From Microvirga makkahensis (GTDB lineage: Bacteria; Pseudomonadota; Alphaproteobacteria; Rhizobiales; Beijerinckiaceae), in assembly GCF_009830105.1 (NCBI RefSeq), contig NZ_WURB01000028.1, positions 1 through 53,675 of the forward strand: 53,675 bases of DNA. The letters are read 5' to 3'. The notes under the pieces are model-generated. The model searched no databases and was not told the DNA's origin. It was given only the letters and a program-made list of their open reading frames with translations. This document shows, piece after piece, positions 8,156-17,928 of this stretch. Each line of letters starts with the position of its first letter. The stretch's first letter is position 1. The position numbers were made by a program, and so were the translations under genes.

Positions 8156-10135
8156 TCATGCCGCTTTGATCCCTGACAGGAAGTGCTCCACTTCCTGCCC
8201 CAAGCTGGTGGAATGCCGAGCCAAGTCCTGAGCCGACGAGAGAACCTGGGCAGCAGCTGTTCCTGTTTCGCCTGCCCCATGGCGGACCTCGCCGATGCTT
8301 CCCGTGACGAACTCCGTGCCGCGGGCGGCTTCCTGCACGTTGCGCGCAATCTCGGAGGTGGCTGATCCTTGCTCCTCGATTGCGGCAGCAATCGATGTCG
8401 AGATCTGGGACATCTCACCAATCGTGCTGGCAATCGCTTGGATCGCCTGAACGGCATCCTTGGTCACCTGCTGCAATCCGGCGATCTGGGCCGAGATCTC
8501 CTCCGTCGCGCGGGAGGTCTGGCTAGCCAATTCCTTCACCTCTGAGGCCACCACCGCGAAGCCCTTGCCGGCCTCGCCCGCGCGTGCGGCCTCGATGGTG
8601 GCATTCAATGCCAGCAGGTTGGTCTGGGACGCAATGGTGCTGATAAGCTGAACCACATGCCCGATCTTCTCGGCCGAAGCGGCCAGCATCTGCACCGTCT
8701 GGTTGGTACGCTGGGCATCCATCACCGCCCGCTCGGCGATGTAGGAGGATTGCGTCACCTGGGCTGCAATTTCTCTAACGGAGATGGACAGCTCTTCTGT
8801 GGCTGCGGCGACCGTCTGCACGTTGGCCGAGGTTTGCTGGGCCGTGGAGGCAACCCCGACCGATTGCTGCGTCGTCCTATCCGCCACGGAGGTCATGGAG
8901 CGGGCAGTCTCTTCCAACCCATTTGCTGCAATCGAAAGGCGCTGGACCAGCGCGCCGACTTTCGCTTCGAAGCCATGGGCAAGCTCGGCCATCAGACGAC
9001 GTTTCTCGATTTCGCTCTGCTCTCGAGTGCGCTCCTGCTCCATGCGCAGGTGTTCCATTTCCTCGCCATTAGTCTTGAACACCTGAACGGCTTCGGCCAT
9101 GGCTCCAATCTCGTCCTTGCGCCCGAGCCCAGGCACTGCTGCGCTATAGTCGCCCCGGGCCACCTGCTGCATGGCGGTGGTCATGGCCAGGAGAGGCTTG
9201 GAGATGGCGCGGCCGGTCCCCACAGCCGCCGCCAGCATGAGCAGCAGGATCACGCCAATGGCAGACCACATTACGTTCGAAGTCCACGCCTGAGCCCCCT
9301 CAGCAGCGGCTTGAGCCGCCTCGAGCCGTGCACCGACGATCCCTAGCGCATGATCGACCACAGGCTCAACCGCAGCATAGGCTTCGGAAACGGCCCTGCT
9401 CTCGGCGGCAAGCTGCAGCTTGGCATCGATGAAGGCTAGGACGTCGCGCTGGTAGGCCGCCATGGCCTCAGCCACTTCCGTCTTCGCCTTGGGCGGCAAC
9501 TCCGAGATGGCGAGTGTTTGGGCAAACTCGGTGGCGCGCTTCTCGATGTGCTGGCCGTACTTGGGATCACCCCGCAGCATGAAGTCCTTCTCATGCCGGC
9601 GCATCATTAGCATCAGAATGGTCAGCCCCTGATCCTCGTACGAGGCTAGTTTTGTCTCCACCGCATGAACGGAGTTTCGCAGCGATCCCTGCAGGCCTGA
9701 CTTCTCGTCGAAACCGAGCTTACGCTGCAGCTCGACCGAGTTGTTGAAATGCTGGACGTACTTCGCCAAGCCTTCGTGAATCCTGGTCAGGTCAGCCGAA
9801 AGCTCCGACGCATGGACTGCCCCCATTAACTGCATTTCTGCCTTGGCCAGCTCGTCCTTGACAGCGCCGATAACGCTAGCATGGCGGGCCGCATAGGTCT
9901 CATCATTGCGCAGGAAGAAGTCCTTTTCGGCACGGCGGGCCTCCAGCAGCCCAATGTCAGTCTTGTTGAAAAGATGCTCCAGATGCGTCGCGGCATTGGC
10001 AGCATTTCTTTGTTCTTGGACCAGGTTGCTGCCAATTATGTAGACAGACGCCAGCGCCGCGACGCCAAGTGCCCCTAGGAGGCCGATACCAAGGATCTGG
10101 TGGCGCAGCGAGATGCGCGAGAGGAAAAGTGCCAT
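8156..10135 (-). CDS. Methyl-accepting chemotaxis protein
   Basis: A transducer of 659 residues when started at the ATG at 10135. An in-frame GTG at 10261 would add 42 residues and the ribosome site is weak at both. One N-terminal membrane helix (QILGIGLLGALGVAALASVY) is followed by a roughly 250-residue helical periplasmic sensor of HBM type. A second helix (VMWSAIGVILLLMLAAAV), a HAMP domain (ISKPLLAMTTAMQQVARGDY) and the cytoplasmic signalling domain follow, with the conserved hairpin ISTIASQTNLLALNATIEAA. The protein lacks a C-terminal CheR-tethering pentapeptide. The ligand is unknown. No che genes are nearby, so it is an orphan receptor. Confidence 0.95.
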   Translation of the reverse strand: MALFLSRISLRHQILGIGLLGALGVAALASVYIIGSNLVQEQRNAANAATHLEHLFNKTDIGLLEARRAEKDFFLRNDETYAARHASVIGAVKDELAKAEMQLMGAVHASELSADLTRIHEGLAKYVQHFNNSVELQRKLGFDEKSGLQGSLRNSVHAVETKLASYEDQGLTILMLMMRRHEKDFMLRGDPKYGQHIEKRATEFAQTLAISELPPKAKTEVAEAMAAYQRDVLAFIDAKLQLAAESRAVSEAYAAVEPVVDHALGIVGARLEAAQAAAEGAQAWTSNVMWSAIGVILLLMLAAAVGTGRAISKPLLAMTTAMQQVARGDYSAAVPGLGRKDEIGAMAEAVQVFKTNGEEMEHLRMEQERTREQSEIEKRRLMAELAHGFEAKVGALVQRLSIAANGLEETARSMTSVADRTTQQSVGVASTAQQTSANVQTVAAATEELSISVREIAAQVTQSSYIAERAVMDAQRTNQTVQMLAASAEKIGHVVQLISTIASQTNLLALNATIEAARAGEAGKGFAVVASEVKELASQTSRATEEISAQIAGLQQVTKDAVQAIQAIASTIGEMSQISTSIAAAIEEQGSATSEIARNVQEAARGTEFVTGSIGEVRHGAGETGTAAAQVLSSAQDLARHSTSLGQEVEHFLSGIKAA

Positions 10136-10261
10136 AAATGCCCCGAGCCGGAAAATTGGCGCACCCCCTGCTAGGATGCTGCCTTGCACAATCAACGACA
10201 GAGCTTGATGCAAGGTTAACCATAACCGCCTGAGCGAACTTTCTCCTGATCTTTGGGACAC

Positions 10262-10667
10262 GTCTTAAGTCTGCTGGGAGTCAAGGTCGGCCCATCGGCA
10301 TGGCTGTGTGAAGGTCAGCTCACCACGCAGTTGCAGACTTTCGCGGCATTCGGCAGCAAAGACCACCAAGCAGCAGATAAGTACCTACACTAACGAGATA
10401 TTTTCCGGTTGCGATTACTGAAATCCCCGTCCGGTGGTTCCCGTTCTGGGAAATTGCCGCCTCATCACTGGGCTTGGCTTTGAGGCTGCTCACGCTAAGA
10501 TTAAGGTCATGATCATTCGTTCATTCATGAAGCGCGAAATTCCACGCACCTGAGAGGGTGTGCGGGAGCGGTGCTGCATTGACGACAGCCTGATCATTCC
10601 GCGGACCTTCCCGGGGCGGGTAGGATCCTGACTTCTGCTCTCCTCGTTGCCGACCTTGGAGAGCTCA
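10262..10667. other. Intergenic region
   Basis: No gene, repeat or clear promoter is recognised between the chemotaxis receptor and the broken GNAT gene. Confidence 0.4.
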
Positions 10668-11318
10668 ATGAGAAACACCCCTCTTTGCCAGAAACATCCA
10701 CCGCCTGTTCGGCCCATCGGCCCTACCGGGATCGAAGTTGTCGCCCCTGGCCCAGAGCGGCTCCCTAGTTATGAAGCGGCTCTTGAGAAAGGGTGGTCCT
10801 CCGACACAACCCGGGACGTGAGCCAGGAGCAACTCACGGCCCTGCGTGCCAGTCCAGAAATCTTCATTGAGGGTCTCACCGATCAGAACGGCACAGTGAC
10901 CCTCGCTGACGGGCGGGTCGTCCCGCGCTTGCTATTCCATCTCTTCTGAACCTGGGATGGCGAGTTTTGCGGAAGCATCATGTTGCGCTTCCGACCTGGG
11001 ACAGAGGAGTTGCCGCCCTACACCTTGGGGCATATCGGCTACTCGGTGGTATCTTGGAAGCCGCGTCGAGGCTACGCCACGGCTGCCTTGGGGCTGCTTC
11101 TTCCGATTGCACAGGAGGAGGGTCTTGAGAGGGTCTTGATCACCTGCAAGGAAACGAACGTTGCCTCACGCAGGGTCATTGAAGCGAACGGCGGCGTCCT
11201 AGATCGGGTAGAGCCTATGGAAGGAATGCCTTGTGAGATGAGGCTGTTTTACTGGGTGCCCACCGCTTGCAATGGCAGTACCGCCGTTCTCAATGGGACC
11301 GGGGCACCTCTTGGATAG
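10668..11318 (+). pseudogene. GNAT-family acetyltransferase interrupted by one stop codon
   Basis: A GNAT acetyltransferase gene of 216 codons is intact except for a TGA at 10947-10949. The protein reads the same frame before (MRNTPLC...RVVPRLLFHLF) and after it (TWDGEFCGSIMLRF...). The acetyl-CoA-binding region (RRGYATAALGLLL) and the later NVASRRVIEANGG motif lie downstream of the stop. Tryptophan is the likely ancestral codon. The start has GGAGAG upstream. The N-terminal 93 residues alone would lack the coenzyme site. Confidence 0.8.
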
Positions 11319-11594
11319 CTGGGCCAGCCCCTATAGATTCCGATCGACTCCGGCCAAGCTTCCCGGCATAAGCGTGGCCATGCAAAGGCTCATATAACAG
11401 CACCCGCCTGCAATGCCACGATCCGGATCAAGGGCCGCCAAGCGTTGCCGCTGTCCTAAATTAGGCCATTCCCGGCCGCCGGAGCCAAAGCATGCACCAC
11501 GCCCTCGTCCCCATGGAGTTCACAATCCCGACCTGCGTCGGGGGCTGGGAAATACCGTGCTCGCACTTCCGCATCCCGAGGGAGGCGCTGAGCC

Positions 11595-12494
11595 ATGGGG
11601 CAGCACTTCCTCCTGTCGCCCCAGGTGCGCGACCTGACCATCACCGAACTCTCAGCCATGCGGGTGGGAACCGCCAAGAAGTGGCTCCGGCAGGCCCGCT
11701 GGCCTGAGACGGACGGCGAGCCCTACTGCCCTCACTGCGGGAACCTGCGGTGTTATGAGATGTCCCGGGAGCGCTACAAGTGCTCCGCCAAGGAGTGCAA
11801 GGCCGTCTTCACCGTCACGTCCGGCACCGCGTTCGGCGGGCGTAGGCTGCCGGTCAAGACGATGCTTCTGGCGATCTGGTTCGCGGCGAACTGACGGGTG
11901 CTCCTGATGAAGCTCAGGAAGGTCATCGCCTCCCGCCGGGAGGACATGGTTCTCGAGGAACGCGTCGACCGTCGCCTGAAGGAGAACCGCAGTCCGAGCC
12001 GTCTCTGTGCCCTGCCAATCCGTCAGCGCGGGTTCCTCGGCCGGACCTTCACCCGGATCATCCGCGTGGAGGACAGCGATGCCGCCTGGTCAGCCGTACG
12101 GGATCACGTCTCCCGCGAGGCGAAAGTCTACGCGGACGAGCATGGCAGCTACGACGACATCATCGGTCTCAACCGGATGGGACGGGTGAACCACTCGAAG
12201 GCATACTCCTCCGAGGACGGCACCAACACCAACTTCATCGAAAGCTTCTTCAGCCGCATTCAGCGGGCCTATGTCGGCATCCATCACCGCTTCTCCACCC
12301 GGTATCTCGCCTGGTATGTCGCCGATCTCGCCTGGAAGGAGGATGCCCGACGGATGAGCAACGGGGCGCAGACCCGCTTCATGCTCGCACAGGCGCTCCG
12401 GTGGCCGACTTCGCGGTACCTGTGAGGCTAATGGCAGGGCAACAAGCCGCCGGAGCTGATCTGGGAAGGCGACCCGGCAGCGGTTCCTCGCTAG
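11595..12494 (+). pseudogene. IS1595-family transposase remnant
   Basis: The N-terminal part (MGQHFLLSPQVRDLTITELS...) carries the zinc ribbon CPHCG...C...C typical of IS1595 transposases. A TGA at 11892-11894 ends it. The next frame resumes with MLLMKLRKVIASRREDM and, after an internal deletion of the first catalytic region, with KVYADEHGSYDDI, TNTNFIESFFSRIQRAY and HRFSTRYLAWYVADLAWK. Two further stops (TGA at 12423 and TAA at 12429) precede the family's C-terminal GNKPPELIWEGDPAAVPR. Terminal inverted repeats were not found. Confidence 0.85.
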
Positions 12495-12742
12495 GCCGCG
12501 ATCTCCCAGAGGTTCTTGCGTCCATCGACGGCACCGACCTGACGAACGCGTTTGCGCTTCACCAGCGAGTTCAGGCCAGCCGAGACATGCGTGACGAAAC
12601 GGGGACGCGCCGGGTCGTAGATTGCGATCACCTGATCGATGGCGGCGACCTGTTTCCTGATGGTCACGATCCTGAGTACGAGCTCATCGACTTCGCCAAG
12701 CAGCTCGGCGCGTTTCCTTTTCAGTTCTTCTTCAGCGCTCAC
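12491..12742 (-). CDS. Small coiled-coil protein with C-terminal wHTH-like end, apparently internally deleted
   Basis: An 83-codon reading frame starts at GTG with GGGAGCGGGG upstream. Residues 1-50 form a charged coiled coil (EEELKRKRAELLGEVDEL...VIAIYDPARPR). Residues 51-83 (HVSAGLNSLVKRKRVRQVG...GRKNLWEIA) resemble the C-terminal end of a roughly 140-residue hypothetical family of Rhizobiales. The middle of that family, which carries most of the winged helix, is missing in frame. The gene abuts the IS1595 remnant tail. It may be expressed but is probably not functional in the normal way. Confidence 0.5.
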   Translation of the reverse strand: MSAEEELKRKRAELLGEVDELVLRIVTIRKQVAAIDQVIAIYDPARPRFVTHVSAGLNSLVKRKRVRQVGAVDGRKNLWEIAA

Positions 12743-12929
12743 GTTGCCCCGCTCCCGAAATGGAGCCGGAAGCTACCGGATGGGTTCAATCATATCTGGT
12801 GGTTTTTGCTACCGAATGCCGGACTTTCGTCTGCCCAGCGCAAAGTGAGTCGGCTCACTGGAGTGGCAGCCTGAAGATCGTCTGCGGTTACCCGTGGCGT
12901 TACCCGAAAGAAATACAAGACGCGAGCAT

Positions 12930-13410
12930 GCGGAGACAAGAATGCCATAAAACACTTGCAGGATGTGTCCCTGTCGCAAACCGCCTTGGACATGCTCGCC
13001 TCATGTCAGCATGGGCGAGAACTCGTCTTCTCGACCCGCATGGGACCGTGTTTGGCGCCCTCTCAAAAGCCAAGCGGCAGCTTGATGCCAAGGTGCTAGA
13101 GCTGCAACAGGCCGAGGATCCCAAGGCCTCTCCCCTGCCCCACTGGACCTTGCATGACACGCGTCACCGCTTCGTCACGCATGCGCATGATCAACTTGGA
13201 GTGGAGATTCCGGTGATTGAGCGAGCCACCAACCACATCTCAGGCGCATTCGGCGGTATTGTTGGTATTTACAATCGCGCCCTTTGCGCAAGGAGCGTCA
13301 CGCCGCCTTTGACGGCTGGGATCGTCTCCGCACCCATGCCGCCGGTCTGGATTCCTGCCGCATCGAGATAGTCAACATTGGCTCCAATCATGTCGCCGAA
13401 GCCGTGTCAT
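12930..13410 (+). pseudogene. Tyrosine recombinase (phage-type integrase) remnant
   Basis: The C-terminal catalytic half of an integrase can be followed through several frames. SLSQTALDMLASCQHGRELVFSTR is in one frame; TVFGALSKAKRQLDAKV and WTLHDTRHRFVTHAHDQLGV are in the next, with the H-x-x-R box as HDTRH. The tyrosine-containing GIVGIYNRA follows, after which the frame shifts again (RKERHAAFDGWDRLR). The N-terminal arm-binding domain was not found. At least two frameshifts make it inactive. Confidence 0.75.
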
Positions 13411-13493
13411 AGATCAGGGGCAACCAGGCCGTAAGGGGATTTACTGTTCACCTTCGCCACACAATCCAATCCTGTTGTGATGAGGGGAGGCCA

Positions 13494-13810
13494 GCGACAG
13501 CCCGCATTTCGAGATGCTGCTCGATCTTGGACTCGACTCACGGCGCTGGTGGCAATGCGCGACAATGGCTATACCTCCCGATTGCCGCGACATCTGCCCG
13601 GCCATTCCGTATCGCACGACGACCAAAGAGAAGCCGGATTTCTTCTCCGGGGCATTCTACCGCGGACGAGCTCGCATCGAGCAGACAACAGGTAAACTCA
13701 AGCGTTTGAAGCGCATTGCATTACACTGCGGGAAGATCGACGAGAACAGCGGCTCATTCGTTGCTCTTGCTCTCAAATTCTTCCTGATCAAATCCGTCCA
13801 CACGACCTAG
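13494..13810 (+). pseudogene. IS5-family transposase C-terminal remnant
   Basis: The last hundred or so codons of an IS5 (IS427-like) transposase are visible. The pieces are ICPAIPYRTTTKEKPDFF, YRGRARIEQTTGKLKRLKRI and SFVALALKFFLIKSVHT. The sequence upstream of this is scrambled and the N-terminal half is missing. No terminal repeat was identified. Confidence 0.75.
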
Positions 13811-14254
13811 GCTCACTTTCGCTCATGATCACGCTTGACGGGATAGACGCTGCAAGACTTGTCAGAGGATCGATAGCTGCCAGGGCCTGAACGTGGATTC
13901 ACTCTGGGTGAGGCAGGTGTGGCGAAGCGCACTGAGTGCGTTTTCCATGCTTGACCCCGCCAGCCGCCCGCTCGACTGTGATCCCTAAGCCGCAGCGAGG
14001 CTCTCAGGTGAATTGGTCAGCACTTCCAGCAAGCAGATTCAGACTCATAGGTGCAGCGTCGTACTCACCATTAGTTATGCCGCAGCATCCAGGCAGGGAA
14101 AATCAATCTGTAGCTGACTTTCGACATTCCTGGTCAGGCGCGCTGGCTTGCATCAGGTGGATACACTTCAACGAGATAATCTTGAGCTAGTTTCGACCTT
14201 TGTTGTCCGAAAACTGACTCTGATCCACTGCCTCGTGAGAACAATGTAACAGAC
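13811..14254. other. Intergenic region between IS remnants and catabolic locus
   Basis: No gene or repeat was recognised here. It marks the edge between the decayed mobile-element zone and the intact catabolic genes. Confidence 0.4.
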
Positions 14255-15535
14255 CTATGCTGCCTGGAACCGCCACTCGTCCCAGTAGCGATCGACCGCG
14301 AGATCCTTGTGCGAGACCTCGGGCGCCCGGCCGGAGATCAGGTCGGCGAGCACGCGCCCGGAGCCGCAGGCCATCGTCCATCCCAACGTCCCGTGACCGG
14401 TATTCGTGAACAGGTTGCTGTACCGTGTCGCGCCCACCACTGGGGTGCCGTCCGGCGTCATCGGCCGCAAGCCCGCCCAGAAGCTCGCCTGCCGGACGTC
14501 ACCGCCCTGTGGAAACAGGTCGGTGACCGAGTGCTCCAGCGTCGCCCGCCGGGGCGCCCGCAGACGCTGACTGAAGCCGGCCAGCTCTGCCGTGCCGCCG
14601 ACCCGGATTCGGTCGCCCAGGCGGGTGATTCCGACCTTGTAGGTCTCGTCCATCACCGTCGATACGGGTGCCCCGTCCGGATTCACGACAGGCATGGTCA
14701 GGGAATAGCCTTTCACCGGATACACCGGCAGGCGAAGGCCGAGGGGCCTCACCAGCTGAGGCGTATAGCTGCCCATGGCCGCCACGTAGGTGTCCGCCGT
14801 AAGCACCTCGCCTCCTTTTACTTGAACGCCGGAGATCCGACCGCCTTCCGTGAGCAGCTTCTGGACAGATGTGCCGTACCGGAACCGGACACCCAGCTGC
14901 TCCGCGATCGCCGCAAGCCGCTGGGTAAACAGGTGGGCATCCCCGGTCTCATCGCCAAGAAGTCGCAGGCCGCCGGCGACCTTGCCTTTGACGAGACCCA
15001 GCGCTGGCTCGACGCCGACACACCCGGCGGGATCCAGGATCTCGTAGGGCACACCATAGGCATCCAGAACCACCGTATCTTCGCCGATTCCGTCGAGCTG
15101 CTTCTGCGTGCGGAAGAGCTGCAGCAGCCCTTTCTCCCGGTGGTCATAGGTGATGCCTGTCTCCTGCCGCAGGTCGCGCAGGCAATCCCGGCTGTACTCG
15201 GCGAGAGCGACCATCCGGCTCTTGTTGCGCCGGTACGCCTCCTCGGTGCAATTGGCCAGCATATGGGCGAGCCAGCCCCAGAGGCGCAGCTCCGTGCGCG
15301 GCCAGAGCACCAGCGGCCGGTGCTTCATCAACAGCCACTTCATGGCCTTGATCGGGATGCCCGGAGCGGCCCAGGGCGCGGAGTAGCCGGGCGAGACCTG
15401 TCCCGCATTGGCGAAGCTCGTCTCCATGCCGGCAGCGGGCTGGCGGTCCACTACCGTCACCTCATGACCCTGTCGGGCAAGGTAATAGGCCGATGTAACG
15501 CCGACGACGCCGCTGCCGAGAACGAGAACGCGCAT
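14255..15535 (-). CDS. dadA: D-amino acid dehydrogenase small-subunit family
   Basis: A 426-residue FAD flavoprotein of the DadA type, which oxidatively deaminates D-amino acids to 2-oxo acids and passes electrons to the respiratory chain. The dinucleotide-binding GSGVVG is at residues 7-12, followed by SFANAGQVSPGYSAPWAAPG, typical of DadA. The C-terminal FAD signature FTNTGHGTLGWTMACGSG is intact and the length matches the family. It lies 270 bp downstream of another flavoprotein gene on the same strand and may be in the same transcript. No alanine racemase gene is adjacent, so the substrate may be something other than D-alanine. Confidence 0.92.
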   Translation of the reverse strand: MRVLVLGSGVVGVTSAYYLARQGHEVTVVDRQPAAGMETSFANAGQVSPGYSAPWAAPGIPIKAMKWLLMKHRPLVLWPRTELRLWGWLAHMLANCTEEAYRRNKSRMVALAEYSRDCLRDLRQETGITYDHREKGLLQLFRTQKQLDGIGEDTVVLDAYGVPYEILDPAGCVGVEPALGLVKGKVAGGLRLLGDETGDAHLFTQRLAAIAEQLGVRFRYGTSVQKLLTEGGRISGVQVKGGEVLTADTYVAAMGSYTPQLVRPLGLRLPVYPVKGYSLTMPVVNPDGAPVSTVMDETYKVGITRLGDRIRVGGTAELAGFSQRLRAPRRATLEHSVTDLFPQGGDVRQASFWAGLRPMTPDGTPVVGATRYSNLFTNTGHGTLGWTMACGSGRVLADLISGRAPEVSHKDLAVDRYWDEWRFQAA

Positions 15536-15804
15536 GGTGAGTGAGTCTCAAGAATGAATGTACTGATGGTAGCGGGAGCCGAGGCTTGTGAGCAGCGCGT
15601 AGCTGATCGTGCCGGCATCCGGTGCGAGAGCATCAAAATCCTGATTGGGACCGACTATTCCAACCGGAGTTCTTTGCGATATTGTCGCGAACATACTTTC
15701 GACCTGCCTACTTGGGGAAACGCCATGACCCAACACTGTGGAACCATTGGCTTAGCAGCACCGCACCAAGTGGAAACGGCGCTCCCCCAAGGCTGCGGAG
15801 GACC

Positions 15805-17130
15805 TCAAAAATCCGCGACCCTGCCCCATGCAGAGGTACTTAGGCGTTCAGGCCTGTAGGGGCGAGGATCCACAATCGGTGGCTTGCCCGTGATCAGATC
15901 GGCGACGAGATGACCCGCTCCTGGCCCGATCCCGAAACCATGACCACTGAAGCCAGCAGCAAGAATAAAGCCAGGCAGGTTTTCGATCTCGCCGATGGCA
16001 GGCACCCCATCCGGAGTGCTATCAATGTATCCCGCCCATACATCAGATATGGGCATCTGCCGCAAACTCGGAATCAAATCACAAGCTCTCGAATGTGTGA
16101 GACGAATCTGCTTCATGTCGGGCTTCGGGTCGAGGATGCGGGTCTTCTCCATGGGCGTCACGCCATCCAGCCTCCATTTGCCCAGATTCTCATGCCCTTG
16201 ACGCCACCCCTCCAGCCCTCCAGGGGCAAGGCTGCGCCAGCGCCGCGCGAACATCGGCAGGAACTCGCGGCCGAAACGAAATTGCTGCGGAGTCGGATCG
16301 ACGCGCGCGCGGCCGCTGATCGCAAGGGTGTAGCCGCCATTGCCGCGCCGGGTCATGGAAATTTTGGCCGTATGCAGGGCATCGGGCAAATCGTTTGCGC
16401 CCGGTGCGACCGCCAGGATCGAGGCACGCACCGACGCCTGTGGAAAGCGAAGACCGAGTTGGTGACAGAAGGACGATGCCCAGGCGCCGCCTGCCATTAC
16501 GGCCACCCGTGTGCGGATGGTGCCCTTTTCCGTGACGACCGCGCTCACGCGCCCGGCACTCACTTCGATGCCTCGTGCCGCACAATTCTGATGGACGGTC
16601 CCGCCGGCCGACATGACCGCGCGTGCCATGACGGGAACGGCTCGGGACGGGTCGGCCGTACCGTCGCTGGGAGAAAAGACCCCGCCTTTCCACACCTGCC
16701 CCGTGGCGCGGCCATGCTCCGTCGCCTCCCGCTGGCTCAGCATATGGGTCGTGACACCGACCGACTTGGCGAAATCGCGCCATTTCGCCCAACCGGCCAG
16801 CTCGTTCTCGTCCTGGGACAGGTACAGCAGCCCGCAACGCCGAAAGCCCGTATCCTCGCCCGTCTCCTCAGCCAGCTTCTCCCATAGGTCGAGGCTCTTC
16901 GTTGCCATAGGCAATTCGCGCGCGTCACGGTTCTGCTGACGGCACCAGCCCCAGTTGCGGCTGGACTGCTCCGCGCCGACCAGACCCTTCTCGATCAACG
17001 CGACCTTCAGACCATCACGGGCCAGATAATAAGCGGTGAAAACACCAACCACGCCAGCACCGATGACGACGACATCCGCCTCAGGCGGAAGGTTAGGCGT
17101 TGTTTGGATCTTCATCAGTGGCGCCGGCAT
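15805..17130 (-). CDS. FAD-dependent oxidoreductase, DAO family
   Basis: A 441-residue flavoprotein starting at the ATG at 17130, where GGGAG lies upstream. An N-terminal FAD-binding fold (VVVIGAGVVGVFTAYYLA) is followed by SSRNWGWCRQQNRD, a motif common in the glycine/sarcosine/amine oxidase group. The C-terminal part has GVPAIGEIENLPGFILAAGFSGHGFGIGPG split over the FAD site. The family oxidises secondary or primary amines of amino-acid-like substrates. It is divergent from the Lrp regulator with a gap of about 300 bp, so regulation by that protein is a natural inference. Confidence 0.88.
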   Translation of the reverse strand: MPAPLMKIQTTPNLPPEADVVVIGAGVVGVFTAYYLARDGLKVALIEKGLVGAEQSSRNWGWCRQQNRDARELPMATKSLDLWEKLAEETGEDTGFRRCGLLYLSQDENELAGWAKWRDFAKSVGVTTHMLSQREATEHGRATGQVWKGGVFSPSDGTADPSRAVPVMARAVMSAGGTVHQNCAARGIEVSAGRVSAVVTEKGTIRTRVAVMAGGAWASSFCHQLGLRFPQASVRASILAVAPGANDLPDALHTAKISMTRRGNGGYTLAISGRARVDPTPQQFRFGREFLPMFARRWRSLAPGGLEGWRQGHENLGKWRLDGVTPMEKTRILDPKPDMKQIRLTHSRACDLIPSLRQMPISDVWAGYIDSTPDGVPAIGEIENLPGFILAAGFSGHGFGIGPGAGHLVADLITGKPPIVDPRPYRPERLSTSAWGRVADF

Positions 17131-17426
17131 GGCATGTCTCCCGTATTTGCGCGGGATCATATGCGAAGGGCTGCAGGCCAAGCCCCCGCAACAACCGGAG
17201 CCAACGGAATTTCATGCCGTTCGGGCGATGAATGCCATGCGATTGTTTCGTGGGAAATCCTATAGTACTTGGGCTTGGTCGACGGGCGGTCCGGGAGCAA
17301 GCGCCGATCAGCGACTAGCCTTGCTCACGTCGCCGTGCGTCCGCTCAGCCCAACGAGCTGCCGACACCAGTGCGTTTGCAGGCCCAGGCAAAACCGGCAT
17401 AATCGAAGGGATCCAATAAGGTACCG

Positions 17427-17909
17427 ATGTCAATGAAGCTCGATCGGATCGATTTGAAGATACTCTCGGAACTGCAGAAGAACGGACGCATCACCAACGT
17501 CGAACTTGCAGAACTCGTCAATCTCTCGCCTAGCCCCTGCTTGATGCGCGTCAAGAAACTTCAATCCGAAGGTTATATCACCAGCTATTCGGCCCAAATC
17601 GATGTTTCAAAACTTGGTCAGACCCTTACCGTTTTCACCGAGATCACGCTCAAGAACCATCGGCAGATCGACTTTGCGCGTTTTCTCGCAACAGTCGATA
17701 AAATCGACGAAGTTATGGAATGCCACCTCGTTTCCGGAGGCTACGATTATCTGATGAAGTTCGTCACGTCCGGCATCGCAGAGTATCAAACGATCATGGA
17801 AAGGCTGATCGACATGGACATCGGCATCGACAAATACTTCAGCTTCGTGGTGCTGAAGTCCCCTATCGTCAAGAAGCATCTTCCGCTCGACAAGATATTC
17901 GCGGCCTGA
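17427..17909 (+). CDS. Lrp/AsnC-family transcriptional regulator
   Basis: The 160-residue protein has an N-terminal winged HTH (LDRIDLKILSELQKNGRITN...LSPSPCLMRVKKLQSEG) and a C-terminal RAM/AsnC effector-binding domain (LTVFTEITL...VSGGYDYLMKFVTSGIAEYQ). Lrp proteins of this size form dimers or octamers that sense amino acids. Its position, divergent from an amino-acid oxidoreductase and convergent with the ABC importer operon, makes it the likely regulator of the 14-36 kb locus. The start has AAGG upstream. A second in-frame ATG lies two codons later. Confidence 0.93.
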   Translation: MSMKLDRIDLKILSELQKNGRITNVELAELVNLSPSPCLMRVKKLQSEGYITSYSAQIDVSKLGQTLTVFTEITLKNHRQIDFARFLATVDKIDEVMECHLVSGGYDYLMKFVTSGIAEYQTIMERLIDMDIGIDKYFSFVVLKSPIVKKHLPLDKIFAA

Positions 17910-17928
17910 AAAGGCATCTCTGTCCTAC

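Noticed and set aside
7945..8169. Possible 74-codon gene after the hairpin repeat
   Set aside because: Its first part lies inside the dispersed repeat and it has no ribosome site or recognisable family.
10947..10949. Selenocysteine or programmed readthrough at the TGA in the GNAT gene
   Set aside because: The position aligns with an expected tryptophan and no selenocysteine context or family precedent is visible; simple loss of function is likelier.
14309..15544. Open frame of 411 codons on the plus strand over dadA
   Set aside because: It is antisense to dadA along its whole length and shows no domain, which is typical for high-GC third-position bias.
15910..16887. Long open frame of 325 codons on the plus strand
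   Set aside because: It is antisense to the FAD oxidoreductase gene, which has clear family motifs throughout. Its own translation has composition typical of a GC-rich shadow frame.
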